Below are positions 23,151 through 31,392 of a stretch of DNA of 36,409 nt, piece after piece. How positions within the stretch are numbered: the stretch's first letter is position 1; the number at the start of each line of letters is the position of its first letter. A program made the translations under genes and the position numbers. The notes below the pieces were generated by a model. The model worked only from the letters and a program-made list of their open reading frames with translations, did not search any database and had not been told where the DNA came from. Where the stretch lies: NCBI GenBank assembly GCA_014729665.1, contig WJJO01000314.1, positions 1 to 36,409 on the forward strand. The letters run 5' to 3'. This DNA comes from Caldifarciminota bacterium (GTDB taxonomy: Bacteria > Hydrothermota > Tepidihabitantia > B3-TA06).

Positions 23151-25568
23151 TTGGTCCTCTTACTTCTTCTTGCCGCACAGATCGAGCCGGCTGCAACCGC
23201 GGAGTCCAGCCCGGATTCCCTTCCTTCCGATACCATCATACAGGATTCCTTCAAGGCGGGGGTTTCGGTGGTCAAGTTCGGCGCCGACACGCTGATCTTT
23301 TATCCGGAAGAGGAACGAGTTCTGCTTCTCTGGAACGGCTGGGTAGAGTACGGAGAAACAGAAGTCCACTCGGATTCCATCACCTTCTCCACCTCAGAAA
23401 GACTACTTACCGCGCACAAGGAAGCCGAACTCCACTCAGGTCGGGATGTAGTTACCGGCTCAATCCTGCACTACGCGGTAGAGACGGGTAAGGGCATGAT
23501 GGAGGAGGGCAGAACCCGGATAGAGGACGGTTACTTCTACGGAAAAGGTGTATGGCTGGTCGAGGAGGACGTGCTGCTGATTAAGAACGGTTACTATACA
23601 ACCTGCGAGCTCACCCCACCCCATTACGATTTCTACGGCCTACAGCTCAAGGTACTGATCGATGATATGGTCATATCCAAGCCCATTTTTCTAAGGATTA
23701 ATCTCCTCAGGCGTCTAAAACTTCCTATATTAGCCGCCCCCTTCTGGTATCTGCCCATAGGTACCGACCGTAAATCAGGTATAATGCCTTTTAAGGTCGG
23801 ACATAATTCACAGGAAGGTTGGTATGCTAAACAGGTTCGTTACTACTGGGTGCCCAACGATTATACCGACGCGACCTTCAGCCTGGATATATTGAGTGAA
23901 TTGGGATTCCGGCCTGGGGCTTTGTTTAACTGGGAATACGGCCCTCAATCCGCCCCATACGTTCAGGGTCGCTTGAGCGGCAACTACATCAACGAACCCA
24001 CCGGCTCGGGTCAGCGTCAGAGACGGTGGACAATCAACCTGCGCAACACCAGTTACCTGCCCGACGGTACGGTGGCCAAAGCCAGCATCAACTACGTAAG
24101 CGACAGTACCTATCTCGAAGATTATATAGAAGACCCGGACAGCACCAATCTGGTGATAGATCGGGAACAGCATACCCACTCCGAGATTTCCCTGAGTCGA
24201 GAACTCTTCGGGAGAGGTTTGTCGCTTTCCGCAGATCGCGACGACGATCTGGCGACCGGTTCCTGGGATATGACCCTGCCGACATTCAGCTTCTCCTGGC
24301 CCACGGTTAATCTCTGGGATTTCTTTTCGTTGGGATTCGGACGCTTCAGGATTTCCAACGACTATTCCCACGATGTCCAGTGGATACAGGACACCCTGTC
24401 GGCAGACAGCGCCCTGCAGGCGGAGGATACGAGATCTACAAGCTTCAACCAACCACTGAATCTTAACTGGAGCTACAAGTTTTTCTCGGCATACACCTAT
24501 AATCAGTCCTACAGCGCAGGACAGTCCCTTCAATGGAACACCGACGCCGCAGGTGTGGACACTCTCATACGCGGAGGTAGCTATAACTTCAGCCACGGGT
24601 TTAGCACAGAGCTTTACCGTCTTTTCGGCATATACGCATTGGGCATGAACGGGCTTCTCCATACCGTAACCCCGCGCATAAGTCACTCCCTGACACCACG
24701 CACAGAAACCATTCACCCCTGGCTGGTTTACCCCAGATTCGACACCACCCTCTATTCTCACAACGTAACCTTCAGCATCGGACAAAGCTTCCAGACCAAG
24801 TTGACGGACAGAAGGGACACAACCCGACTGAGAAAGCAAAATCTCATCGATCTTTCCACCTCCATCAGCTATAACCTGTTGACCGACAGCCTTGGTACGG
24901 TGGATGCAAGGATTTATCTTCCGTCAGGCATGCCTGTAACGGCAAACGCAAGCGTTTCATACAATATCTACACGGATAGCTTTACTGTCAGCACCTACGT
25001 CACGGCCGACATCGACGATATCGTGTTTCCCCTGTTCGGCTTACGAAAGAGGGAAGAGACGGTATCCCTCGAAGATACCACTTCTGCCCCGGATTCACTG
25101 GGGATGATGGAGGATGCGTGGCTGGATTCGATGTTTTCGGCTGATACCCTGACCGATACGCTCGATAGTTTGGTTGGCGATTCAGTGCCTGATATGAAGA
25201 AAGAGGCCGAAGAGACATTCCTTGAGCGGTTCTCAAAAAGCAGGATATCAATCACAGACAACTGGACCATGAACGGTGACCACATGCTGTCCCTGGCTTC
25301 GACCCTGTACCTTCCGTGGGGAATCGATCTGGGATTATCGGCAAGCACAAATCTGACCGAGGCAAAGAGTACCTGGCAGGACTACCTGGCCAACTACAAC
25401 ATTGAGGTGGTAAAGAGCCTTCACTGCTGGGAAATGGTCTTCGAGATGCGGCCTGTTCCGCGGGCCGGTGCGCGCGACAGTATCGACTGGAGCATCTACT
25501 TCCGAATCACCGAAATCCCGGACATACAGTTAGGCAAAGGAGTGCTCAAACAGCTGGGCTGGGAATAG
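23151..25568 (+). CDS. lptD: LptD-like LPS-assembly outer-membrane protein
   Basis: An 805-residue barrel of the LptD/OstA family, which inserts lipopolysaccharide in the outer leaflet. The N-terminal ~130 residues form the OstA/LptA-like jellyroll (YGETEVHSDSITFSTSERLL, GKGVWLVEEDVLLIKNGYYT). The family mark YYTTCELTPPHY follows, then PILAAPFWYLPIGTDRKSG and about 20 beta strands. An Asp/Ser-rich loop lies near DTTSAPDSLGMMEDAWLDS. Two Cys remain (TTCEL, LHCWE), so the two-disulfide pattern of E. coli is not present. The start is TTG at 23151: an in-frame TAG (23145) sits two codons before and it leads straight into a short signal sequence. AAGGTAGGG just before could act as ribosome-binding site. 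Confidence 0.88.
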   Translation: MVLLLLLAAQIEPAATAESSPDSLPSDTIIQDSFKAGVSVVKFGADTLIFYPEEERVLLLWNGWVEYGETEVHSDSITFSTSERLLTAHKEAELHSGRDVVTGSILHYAVETGKGMMEEGRTRIEDGYFYGKGVWLVEEDVLLIKNGYYTTCELTPPHYDFYGLQLKVLIDDMVISKPIFLRINLLRRLKLPILAAPFWYLPIGTDRKSGIMPFKVGHNSQEGWYAKQVRYYWVPNDYTDATFSLDILSELGFRPGALFNWEYGPQSAPYVQGRLSGNYINEPTGSGQRQRRWTINLRNTSYLPDGTVAKASINYVSDSTYLEDYIEDPDSTNLVIDREQHTHSEISLSRELFGRGLSLSADRDDDLATGSWDMTLPTFSFSWPTVNLWDFFSLGFGRFRISNDYSHDVQWIQDTLSADSALQAEDTRSTSFNQPLNLNWSYKFFSAYTYNQSYSAGQSLQWNTDAAGVDTLIRGGSYNFSHGFSTELYRLFGIYALGMNGLLHTVTPRISHSLTPRTETIHPWLVYPRFDTTLYSHNVTFSIGQSFQTKLTDRRDTTRLRKQNLIDLSTSISYNLLTDSLGTVDARIYLPSGMPVTANASVSYNIYTDSFTVSTYVTADIDDIVFPLFGLRKREETVSLEDTTSAPDSLGMMEDAWLDSMFSADTLTDTLDSLVGDSVPDMKKEAEETFLERFSKSRISITDNWTMNGDHMLSLASTLYLPWGIDLGLSASTNLTEAKSTWQDYLANYNIEVVKSLHCWEMVFEMRPVPRAGARDSIDWSIYFRITEIPDIQLGKGVLKQLGWE

Positions 25569-25643
25569 AATACTTAAAGTCGTTCGGTTTTTATCTGTGA
25601 TGTGTTTTTTATCCTGTGAGCAATTGTAATAAGGAATACTGAC

Positions 25644-25672
25644 TTGACAGCCGGCTACAATCATGTTAATAT
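25644..25672 (+). promoter_or_regulatory. Promoter of the LRR gene
   Basis: TTGACA (25644-25649), 17-bp spacer, TAATAT (25667-25672). The 25-base leader carries GGAGGAG (25688-25694) before the ATG at 25698. Confidence 0.65.
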
Positions 25673-25697
25673 CTTTCAATCCATCAAGGAGGAGAGA

Positions 25698-26999
25698 ATG
25701 AAAAACTCAGCGTCTTTGCTACAGATAACCTTGATGTTGTCGATACTTTTTGCCCCCGTCGCCTATGCCCAAAACAGTGGCGTAAAGGATGATGTTGGTT
25801 TCGCCTACCTTAAAAACCTGACCAATCTAAGGGAATTGAATCTCAGCTTTACGACCATATCCGACGCTGAGCTTTCCAATGTATCGGGGTTAACCAAACT
25901 CAGGGTACTGCGTCTGGACGGAACCGAGATCACGGACGCCGGTCTGGTTTACCTGAAGGGTCTTACTAACCTGAGCGAGCTTAATCTCAACGATACCAAG
26001 ATAACCGACGAAGGCCTTAGAGAGCTGGAACACCTCAAGAACCTCAGGCAGCTCAACCTCTCCTATACCGTAACTACCGATCTGGGGCTGGTTAACCTTA
26101 AAGGTCTTACAAACCTAATGGGGCTGGATCTTTCATACACCGCCGTGTCCGACGAAGGTCTTATCTACCTTGGGGATTTAACGAATCTTTCTAGGCTCAA
26201 TTTGTCATATACCGCACTTACCGATACAGGTATGAGGTATCTCGCCCGCTTCACTGAGTTAAGAAACCTGGAGCTGGCAGGTACCGGTGTTTCCAGTGCA
26301 GGGCTCCGGCACCTCGAGAACTTGAGCGGTCTGAGAGTACTGAACCTTTACGGTACCCGGATTGAAGACGAAGGTTTATACTATCTTACCGAACTCAAGG
26401 GCCTTACAGAACTTTATCTGGGGAAGACCGGTGTTACCGACAATGGCATAGATTATCTTGTTAAATTAACAATTCTGAGGGAACTCGATCTTGCAGACAC
26501 AGCTATCACCGACAAGGGCCTGAAGAAACTTGCCAAGCTTGAGAACCTTACCGGACTTTATCTTGCAAACACCGAAATCTCCGATAAAGGTGCCGGACAC
26601 ATAGCAGACCTTTGCCATCTTATCAGGTTAAACCTTGCGGGAACCGGGATAACCGATACCGGTTTAAGGGACCTTGCCGGGATGATAAAGCTTACCGAAC
26701 TCGATCTGGGAAGGACATCCATCTCAAACCCCGGTCTGCTTTACCTTTCAGGATTCGTCGAACTGCGCAAGTTATACCTGAACGGCACCGGTATAAGCGA
26801 TGCCGGATTGGTTCATCTCGGAAGCCTTGTTAACCTGACAGAACTCGATCTTTCGGGAACAAAAATCACAGACAAAGGCATCGGGAAGCTTAAGCCCTTA
26901 AGCGGTCTTCAATGGCTCATGCTCCAGGATACAGAGATCAGTGCCGATGGCGTGGAGGAGTTGCAGCAAGTCCTGCCGGGATGCAAGATTAAGCGTTAG
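25698..26999 (+). CDS. Secreted leucine-rich-repeat protein (16 repeats)
   Basis: A 433-residue protein with a signal peptide (ILFAPVAYA before QNSG) and sixteen consecutive 24-residue LRRs of the form LxxLxxLTNLxxLNLxxTxITDxG. It ends in a VEELQQVLPGCKIKR cap like that of planctomycete-type LRR proteins. No catalytic or anchoring domain is present, so it is a pure binding scaffold, exported to the periplasm or surface; the ligand is unknown. The frame is open from 25644, but the ATG at 25698 with GGAGGAG four bases upstream is correct, since the promoter occupies the earlier part. Convergent with the patatin gene; no terminator hairpin is visible between them. Confidence 0.9.
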   Translation: MKNSASLLQITLMLSILFAPVAYAQNSGVKDDVGFAYLKNLTNLRELNLSFTTISDAELSNVSGLTKLRVLRLDGTEITDAGLVYLKGLTNLSELNLNDTKITDEGLRELEHLKNLRQLNLSYTVTTDLGLVNLKGLTNLMGLDLSYTAVSDEGLIYLGDLTNLSRLNLSYTALTDTGMRYLARFTELRNLELAGTGVSSAGLRHLENLSGLRVLNLYGTRIEDEGLYYLTELKGLTELYLGKTGVTDNGIDYLVKLTILRELDLADTAITDKGLKKLAKLENLTGLYLANTEISDKGAGHIADLCHLIRLNLAGTGITDTGLRDLAGMIKLTELDLGRTSISNPGLLYLSGFVELRKLYLNGTGISDAGLVHLGSLVNLTELDLSGTKITDKGIGKLKPLSGLQWLMLQDTEISADGVEELQQVLPGCKIKR

Positions 27000-27066
27000 T
27001 TTCCAGAACACTTACCAATCTGCAATACAATATTTCCCGATGTCTGAAAATATGTCCACTGAGGGA

Positions 27067-28086
27067 TTATTTACGATTGATATAGTCCAACAGATGGAAG
27101 AAACGCAGTTTCCTCCCAGCCTTGCGCTGGGCCTTCTTAATACGCAGGGGATCGTTTTTTCTTGCCCAGGCAAGTGTCTCTTCGTACTGCTCATGCTGTG
27201 TGCTGAAATCCAGCAGGGGGTACTGTTTGGATAGATTCGGCAGGTAAAGCCATGCACGGCGGGCGATGCGCGGGGCGATATCAACCTCGCACTCGAAGAG
27301 GTCATCGATCATGAACTCCATGGACAAAAGGATATTCAATAGAATCTGGGGTATCCGGTTTCTTCTTTCGGAGAATGCGGTTACCCCGACCATCGTCTCC
27401 TCACCGCGCATCCGGGATATCAGGTACAGGTCGGTGCATTTCTCGTGGAGCATTGCCTCCACAGGTATGCTGTCGCGCCCGACCCCTCCGTCGAAGTACT
27501 CGCAGTCAAGCCCCGGGATCATTACCGGCTTGAACGCAACAGGGATGGCGGTGGTTGCCATCAAAACGTCGAGAAGCGTCAGGTTACGTATACTTGCGTC
27601 CTCGTCGCGTGAAAATAGCCTGTGTGTTTTACCCGTATTCCTGTCAACCATAGAGATATAGGTAGGGAGATAGAGGCTTCCCAGGGTATCGAAACCCATC
27701 TTTTCCAAGGTTCCGGTGAGTAGTTCGCGCAGAGGAGCGGTATCCAGGATATAACCCTTGCGGATATTTTCTACTATTATCCTTCCTATGCCGAAGGGGG
27801 TTACGTCGAATATCTTCTTGTCGGTAAGACCGAACAGCAGGTTCCTGTAGTCCGACCAGTCAAAGCCCTCGCCTCGGGACGCCTTGCCGTCCTTGGTCTT
27901 GAGTATGGCGTTCAGGGCAACGGCGTTAAGCCCGCCCGAACTTGTCCCTGCCAGCACGTGCGGACGTATCTTCTTGCCCGAAGGAGTCAGACCTTCGACT
28001 AGCGCTTCTGTAAGCGCACACTCCTGGGCAATCCGTGCCGCGCCGCCCGAGAATACGAAACCTATCTTTCTCTTAAATAACGACAT
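27067..28086 (-). CDS. Patatin-like phospholipase
   Basis: A 339-residue cytoplasmic-looking acyl hydrolase of the patatin family. The oxyanion loop is SGGAARIAQ near residue 13. The nucleophile elbow is GTSSG (47-51; Ser49) and the dyad Asp lies in YFDGGVGRDSIP. No signal peptide is seen. Such enzymes remove acyl chains from phospholipids or related lipids; some act in membrane turnover and others as effectors. The first oxyanion motif is SGGAAR instead of the commoner GGGxRG, a mild deviation. The ATG at 28086 has GGGAG about four bases upstream, and a promoter stands 31 bases before it. Confidence 0.9.
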   Translation of the reverse strand: MSLFKRKIGFVFSGGAARIAQECALTEALVEGLTPSGKKIRPHVLAGTSSGGLNAVALNAILKTKDGKASRGEGFDWSDYRNLLFGLTDKKIFDVTPFGIGRIIVENIRKGYILDTAPLRELLTGTLEKMGFDTLGSLYLPTYISMVDRNTGKTHRLFSRDEDASIRNLTLLDVLMATTAIPVAFKPVMIPGLDCEYFDGGVGRDSIPVEAMLHEKCTDLYLISRMRGEETMVGVTAFSERRNRIPQILLNILLSMEFMIDDLFECEVDIAPRIARRAWLYLPNLSKQYPLLDFSTQHEQYEETLAWARKNDPLRIKKAQRKAGRKLRFFHLLDYINRK

Positions 28087-28117
28087 CTATCTCCCGACTG
28101 AATGGTTGTTTGCATAA

Positions 28118-28145
28118 ATTCTAGGTAGGGCAGGTGAGAAGTCAA
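28118..28145 (-). promoter_or_regulatory. Promoter of the patatin gene
   Basis: Minus strand TTGACT (28145-28140), 16-bp spacer, TAGAAT (28123-28118). The 31-base leader contains GGGAG ahead of the ATG at 28086. Confidence 0.65.
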
Positions 28146-28158
28146 GGAAACGCAACAT

Positions 28159-28283
28159 CAAACACAGAGATCGCAGAGATGGAATATAAGTCCTCTGATT
28201 ACTCTGTTCGCTCTGGGTTTCAAGTCTCTGCCTTGTGTGGTATGCGGACTGAAGTTCGTGGCTGTTTGTGATCTTTGTGGTGA
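28159..28283. repeat. Degenerate CACAGAG-type intergenic repeat
   Basis: The left arm (28162-28178) has ACACAGAGATCGCAGAG. The right arm (28262-28280) is its imperfect inverse, CTGTTTGTGATCTTTGTGG. The interior is rich in CTCTG and TCTCTG. This resembles the CACAGAG-style elements scattered between genes of many environmental bacteria. The arms differ mainly by transitions, as in a decaying copy. Confidence 0.5.
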
Positions 28284-28295
28284 ATATTATCCCGG

Positions 28296-28323
28296 TTGAC
28301 TTTAACTTCCAGCCCCCTATCCT
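28296..28323 (+). promoter_or_regulatory. Promoter of the two small membrane-protein genes (leaderless)
   Basis: TTGACT (28296-28301), 16-bp spacer, TATCCT (28318-28323). Six bases (TCCAAC) then the ATG at 28330. Confidence 0.68.
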
Positions 28324-28329
28324 TCCAAC

Positions 28330-28677
28330 ATGCGCCGGGTTGCAGTCATTCTGCTCATCATGTGTATCGGAGCCGCGTTTACCGCCCTGGTTTTTGCGGC
28401 GCTGATAATCGTTGTTCGTCTGAAACCTGGAATCGGCAAATTATTCCCCTTCCTCGACCCCGAAAGGCTCAAACGGTCGCATAGGGGCTGGTTGTGGAGC
28501 TTTATCCCCCTTGGTACCGCACTCGCGGCAGGTGTAGTACTCCTGATAATCCATAATAGTCCCTTGATGTTCCTCGGCGGCCTCCTACTGATATGTATCC
28601 CTGCTGCAGGCGTCCTGGGAGTTCTGTTCCTCGGTCAACTTGCGCGGAGTGTGAGTCAGGCAGGAGGTAACAAGTGA
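28330..28677 (+). CDS. Small membrane protein, unknown
   Basis: A 115-residue protein I do not recognise. Three hydrophobic helices are evident (about residues 4-30, 58-75 and 80-103), with a basic loop PERLKRSHRGWLW between the first and second. There are no catalytic motifs. The ATG at 28330 is supported by the promoter six bases upstream. The following small membrane protein starts inside its stop codon (GTGA), so both are made together and may form one complex. A channel, a transporter accessory or a sensor subunit cannot be told apart. Confidence 0.7.
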   Translation: MRRVAVILLIMCIGAAFTALVFAALIIVVRLKPGIGKLFPFLDPERLKRSHRGWLWSFIPLGTALAAGVVLLIIHNSPLMFLGGLLLICIPAAGVLGVLFLGQLARSVSQAGGNK

Positions 28678-28949
28678 TACTGCCGATACTTCTGCCTTTT
28701 TTGATTGCCGTGGGTGCGGTAGCCTTGTTCAGCGTATTTGCATGGCTGGCTACAAGGTATCGGGTGCAGAAGAACTCGCGTCTTCTCATGTGGCCCGGGA
28801 TTATCCTCTTTCTCGGCGGATGCTACCTGTTTGGCGTGACGGTCTCACGCCTGTCTCTGGGCTGGATAATAGGGGCGACAGGATTCTTTACCGTTCTTTT
28901 TGGCCTGACAGCGGCTTACTTCGTACGCAAGGGCAGGGAGAAGGGTTAG
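28674..28949 (+). CDS. Small membrane protein, unknown, coupled to the preceding gene
   Basis: A 91-residue protein with three predicted helices (residues about 3-25, 38-56 and 60-83) and a basic C-terminus (RKGREKG). It starts at GTG 28674, which overlaps the preceding TGA by four bases (GTGA), a standard coupling arrangement. The family is unknown. The similar size and topology to its neighbour suggest a paired heteromeric membrane unit, but the sequences are not clearly homologous. Confidence 0.68.
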   Translation: MILPILLPFLIAVGAVALFSVFAWLATRYRVQKNSRLLMWPGIILFLGGCYLFGVTVSRLSLGWIIGATGFFTVLFGLTAAYFVRKGREKG

Positions 28950-29049
28950 GGATCGGCTGATTTTGTTCAATACCCCAAGCTGGCATCCAGTCTGACGATT
29001 TCTGCGGGTTTTATCTCTATCCCGGCATACCTTACTGACTCATAACCGA

Positions 29050-29130
29050 TTAAATCATGCCGGTAAGGGTACAGGTAAGGGAGAAGGAAGTAAAAAGGCT
29101 GGTGTTTAACAGCAGCATGCTTGTAATCAT
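29050..29130 (-). CDS. Possible 26-codon hydrophobic small ORF
   Basis: A 26-codon reading frame (MITSMLLLNTSLFTSFSL...) starts at 29130, with a near-perfect AAAGGAGGT Shine-Dalgarno site (29143-29135) four bases upstream. It begins 16 bases after the TAA stop of the TonB-like gene and would be the last member of that operon. The site is one of the best ribosome-binding sites in the window, yet no known gene follows it. It could be a small membrane peptide, the remnant of a deleted gene, or chance. Confidence 0.25.
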   Translation of the reverse strand: MITSMLLLNTSLFTSFSLTCTLTGMI

Positions 29131-29145
29131 CTTTACCTCCTTTAC

Positions 29146-31383
29146 TTAGAAATCTCCCCACAGGGAGACCTCGAACGTACGACCCGGCTGTCCGTAGTAG
29201 TCCTTTACCAGGGACAGATGGCTGCGATAATCGACGTTCAGGATGTTATTAACCGAGATCTGAAGATTCAAGTAATACTTGTAGTCAAAGAACTTCCCGA
29301 GATTTAACCCGGCGTCGGCGTCGAACGTAACATAACCCGGGGTCTTGGTTTCGGATGCCGCCACCCTTTCCTGACCCGCAGCCCAGTTCATCTGAATGCC
29401 GGCGGAGACAAATCCATCGTAATAATCTGCAGTTACGTATCCGTTCAAGGGCGGAACTGATGCAAACGGTTCACCACTGGTCATATCCTCTGCGTGCACG
29501 TAAGACGAGCTGGAATAGATAGATACCCCTGGTGCAGGTCTCAGGGAAACGCTTATACCCCCGCCCATGAAACGTGCACGCTCGATATTCACCCAGGTCT
29601 CTACAGGCAGGCCCCGCTCGAATCCCGATGTAGGCTGTTTACAGATGTAGTTATGCACGAGCTTGCCGAACCCGGATACGCTTGCGGAATAATTGTGCGA
29701 CTCGTCGTGTGCTCCCAGACCTAAATTTCCATTAAAGCTCTGCTCAGGCTCCAGCCCGGGATTCCCCATATCGAAGGTGCCCGGGCCTTCACCCCTGGTG
29801 TAGCGCTCGAGCACGGTAGGCGCTCGGAAGATGGTGGACAGTTCTGTATGGAGGTCAAGCCACCAGAGGATCGGAAGCTCATAGTCGATGTAGGCGCTCA
29901 ACCCTCCGTCCATACTGCTCGAGGTGTCTCCTGGATAACTGGGCGTCGCAGAATAACCCGACGATGAAAGATCGTATCTCAATCCTCCTCTCAGACTGCT
30001 ACGGTTGTCAAAGAAAGAGGCGTATTCCGTGAATGCTCCGATATCTGTCTTTACCGCGTCCGGCAGAACCCTGTCCAGGGACAACTCCCGGCTCAGGGAG
30101 TCTTCGGTAAGGAAGTATTGACGCCGTGAGGAGACGTTAGCATGAAGCCCGCTTGCTCCAAACTTGAGATAGTTGTTATCGCCCGTCTGGAGAGCGGAGT
30201 AGACAGACGCGAAGTAACCGCTGTTTCGGGTTGAGTTTTTAGAATCGAGCTCAAATCTCGTGTCTTCGATATAGGGCCTTGCGGTATGGAATGCACCGGA
30301 GTAATGCTGGTATCCAACAACCACTTGGATAGAATTGGGCGTATATACCTCATATCCGGAGTATTTACTGGACCTTGACCTGTAAGTATATCTGCCAATC
30401 ACAAGGGGTATCGACCCGGAAACCAGGAGAAGGTGTCTTTGCTGGTCTTCGAGTGCGCTGTATCGGGTCAGGGTATCTGCAGGAACCCCCAAGTCGGCCT
30501 GATAGAACTGGTATCTCAAACCAACCCCGAGCATGCTGTACCTGCGCGAATAAAGCCAGGCATTTCCACCCAGGCTGAAGCCATTATAATCCGAGTTAGG
30601 TATCTCCGAATTGGCATCTCGTATATTCCCGGACCTTTTATAGGAACCGAAGACAGCAAGGTTTTTCGTTGTTGTATATTGATTTTTATCGGCGAGCCTT
30701 GCAGCCATCTTGGTCCTGAAAGAGTTCCCTTGCGATTCGTAGGAAGCCGTCCCCAGGACGTTGAATAAAGTCTCGCTGTAAGAGAATCTTACATCGGGGC
30801 AATCGATGTCTACCGATGAGTTTGTCGGTCCGGCAAACCACAGGTTTTCGTTGAATGTTGAAGTCTGTATTTTCAATCCCGTATTTTCGGTCTGCAACAA
30901 GGGGGCGTAATGTCCCAGAGGGTAGGATGGGATAACGGGCATATCCTCCCAGAAAACACCCGTGTGCATGGGTACGGTTCCCCGTGCCGAAGGAAGGGTA
31001 AAGAACCTTCCTGATGTGTTGTAATCCAACACACCCAAAAAGATGGCAGGCAGTATTATATCAGATAGGCCTGAAACACTCAAAAGAACATTCACCCTTG
31101 TTTTCTCCCCCTGCCGGACAGATACCTCGATACGTTCAGTCTCGTAATTGGCTTTAGAGAATTCAATCTCGTAGTCTCCGCAGGGAAAATCCTCGATTTT
31201 ATACCTGCCTCGTTTATTTGTAAAGACCTCGATTAAGGGAACGGTATCTATGTAAAGGGCAACCTTCGCTCCCTGGATGGGTTTTCTGGAATCATTATCC
31301 TTGACTCGTCCGGTTATCACGCCGGTTCCTGCAGATACGCTCAGCGGTAAGACAAGGGATAGCACTAACAGTAATCTAGGCAT
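29146..31383 (-). CDS. TonB-dependent-receptor-like outer-membrane protein with carboxypeptidase-regulatory domain (1)
   Basis: A 745-residue exported protein. A signal peptide (LLLVLSLVLPLSVSAG) is followed by a CarboxypepD_reg-like beta domain (residues about 20-105: GVITGRVKDNDSRKPIQGAK, FTNKRGRYKIEDFPCGDYEI). A shortened plug-like part (GVFWEDMPVIPSYPLGHY) leads into a large beta barrel with TonB-receptor marks FRAPTVLERY and GNPGLEPEQSF. The C-terminus is KDYYGQPGRTFEVSLWGDF, ending in Phe as barrel proteins do. It is paralogous to the next gene upstream (shared NIRDA...IPNS and HLS..KDYYGQPGR) and begins nine bases after that gene's stop, with GGAGG before the ATG. The ligand is unknown. 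Confidence 0.83.
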   Translation of the reverse strand: MPRLLLVLSLVLPLSVSAGTGVITGRVKDNDSRKPIQGAKVALYIDTVPLIEVFTNKRGRYKIEDFPCGDYEIEFSKANYETERIEVSVRQGEKTRVNVLLSVSGLSDIILPAIFLGVLDYNTSGRFFTLPSARGTVPMHTGVFWEDMPVIPSYPLGHYAPLLQTENTGLKIQTSTFNENLWFAGPTNSSVDIDCPDVRFSYSETLFNVLGTASYESQGNSFRTKMAARLADKNQYTTTKNLAVFGSYKRSGNIRDANSEIPNSDYNGFSLGGNAWLYSRRYSMLGVGLRYQFYQADLGVPADTLTRYSALEDQQRHLLLVSGSIPLVIGRYTYRSRSSKYSGYEVYTPNSIQVVVGYQHYSGAFHTARPYIEDTRFELDSKNSTRNSGYFASVYSALQTGDNNYLKFGASGLHANVSSRRQYFLTEDSLSRELSLDRVLPDAVKTDIGAFTEYASFFDNRSSLRGGLRYDLSSSGYSATPSYPGDTSSSMDGGLSAYIDYELPILWWLDLHTELSTIFRAPTVLERYTRGEGPGTFDMGNPGLEPEQSFNGNLGLGAHDESHNYSASVSGFGKLVHNYICKQPTSGFERGLPVETWVNIERARFMGGGISVSLRPAPGVSIYSSSSYVHAEDMTSGEPFASVPPLNGYVTADYYDGFVSAGIQMNWAAGQERVAASETKTPGYVTFDADAGLNLGKFFDYKYYLNLQISVNNILNVDYRSHLSLVKDYYGQPGRTFEVSLWGDF

Positions 31384-31392
31384 AATGGCCTC

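Noticed and set aside
23808..24839. A 343-codon open frame on the minus strand
   Set aside because: Antisense to the LptD barrel. The translation is featureless and has no start signals.
28967..29161. A 64-codon minus-strand frame overlapping the end of the TonB-receptor-like gene
   Set aside because: Its start is inside the upstream gene without a ribosome-binding site. The strong site at 29135-29143 points to another frame.
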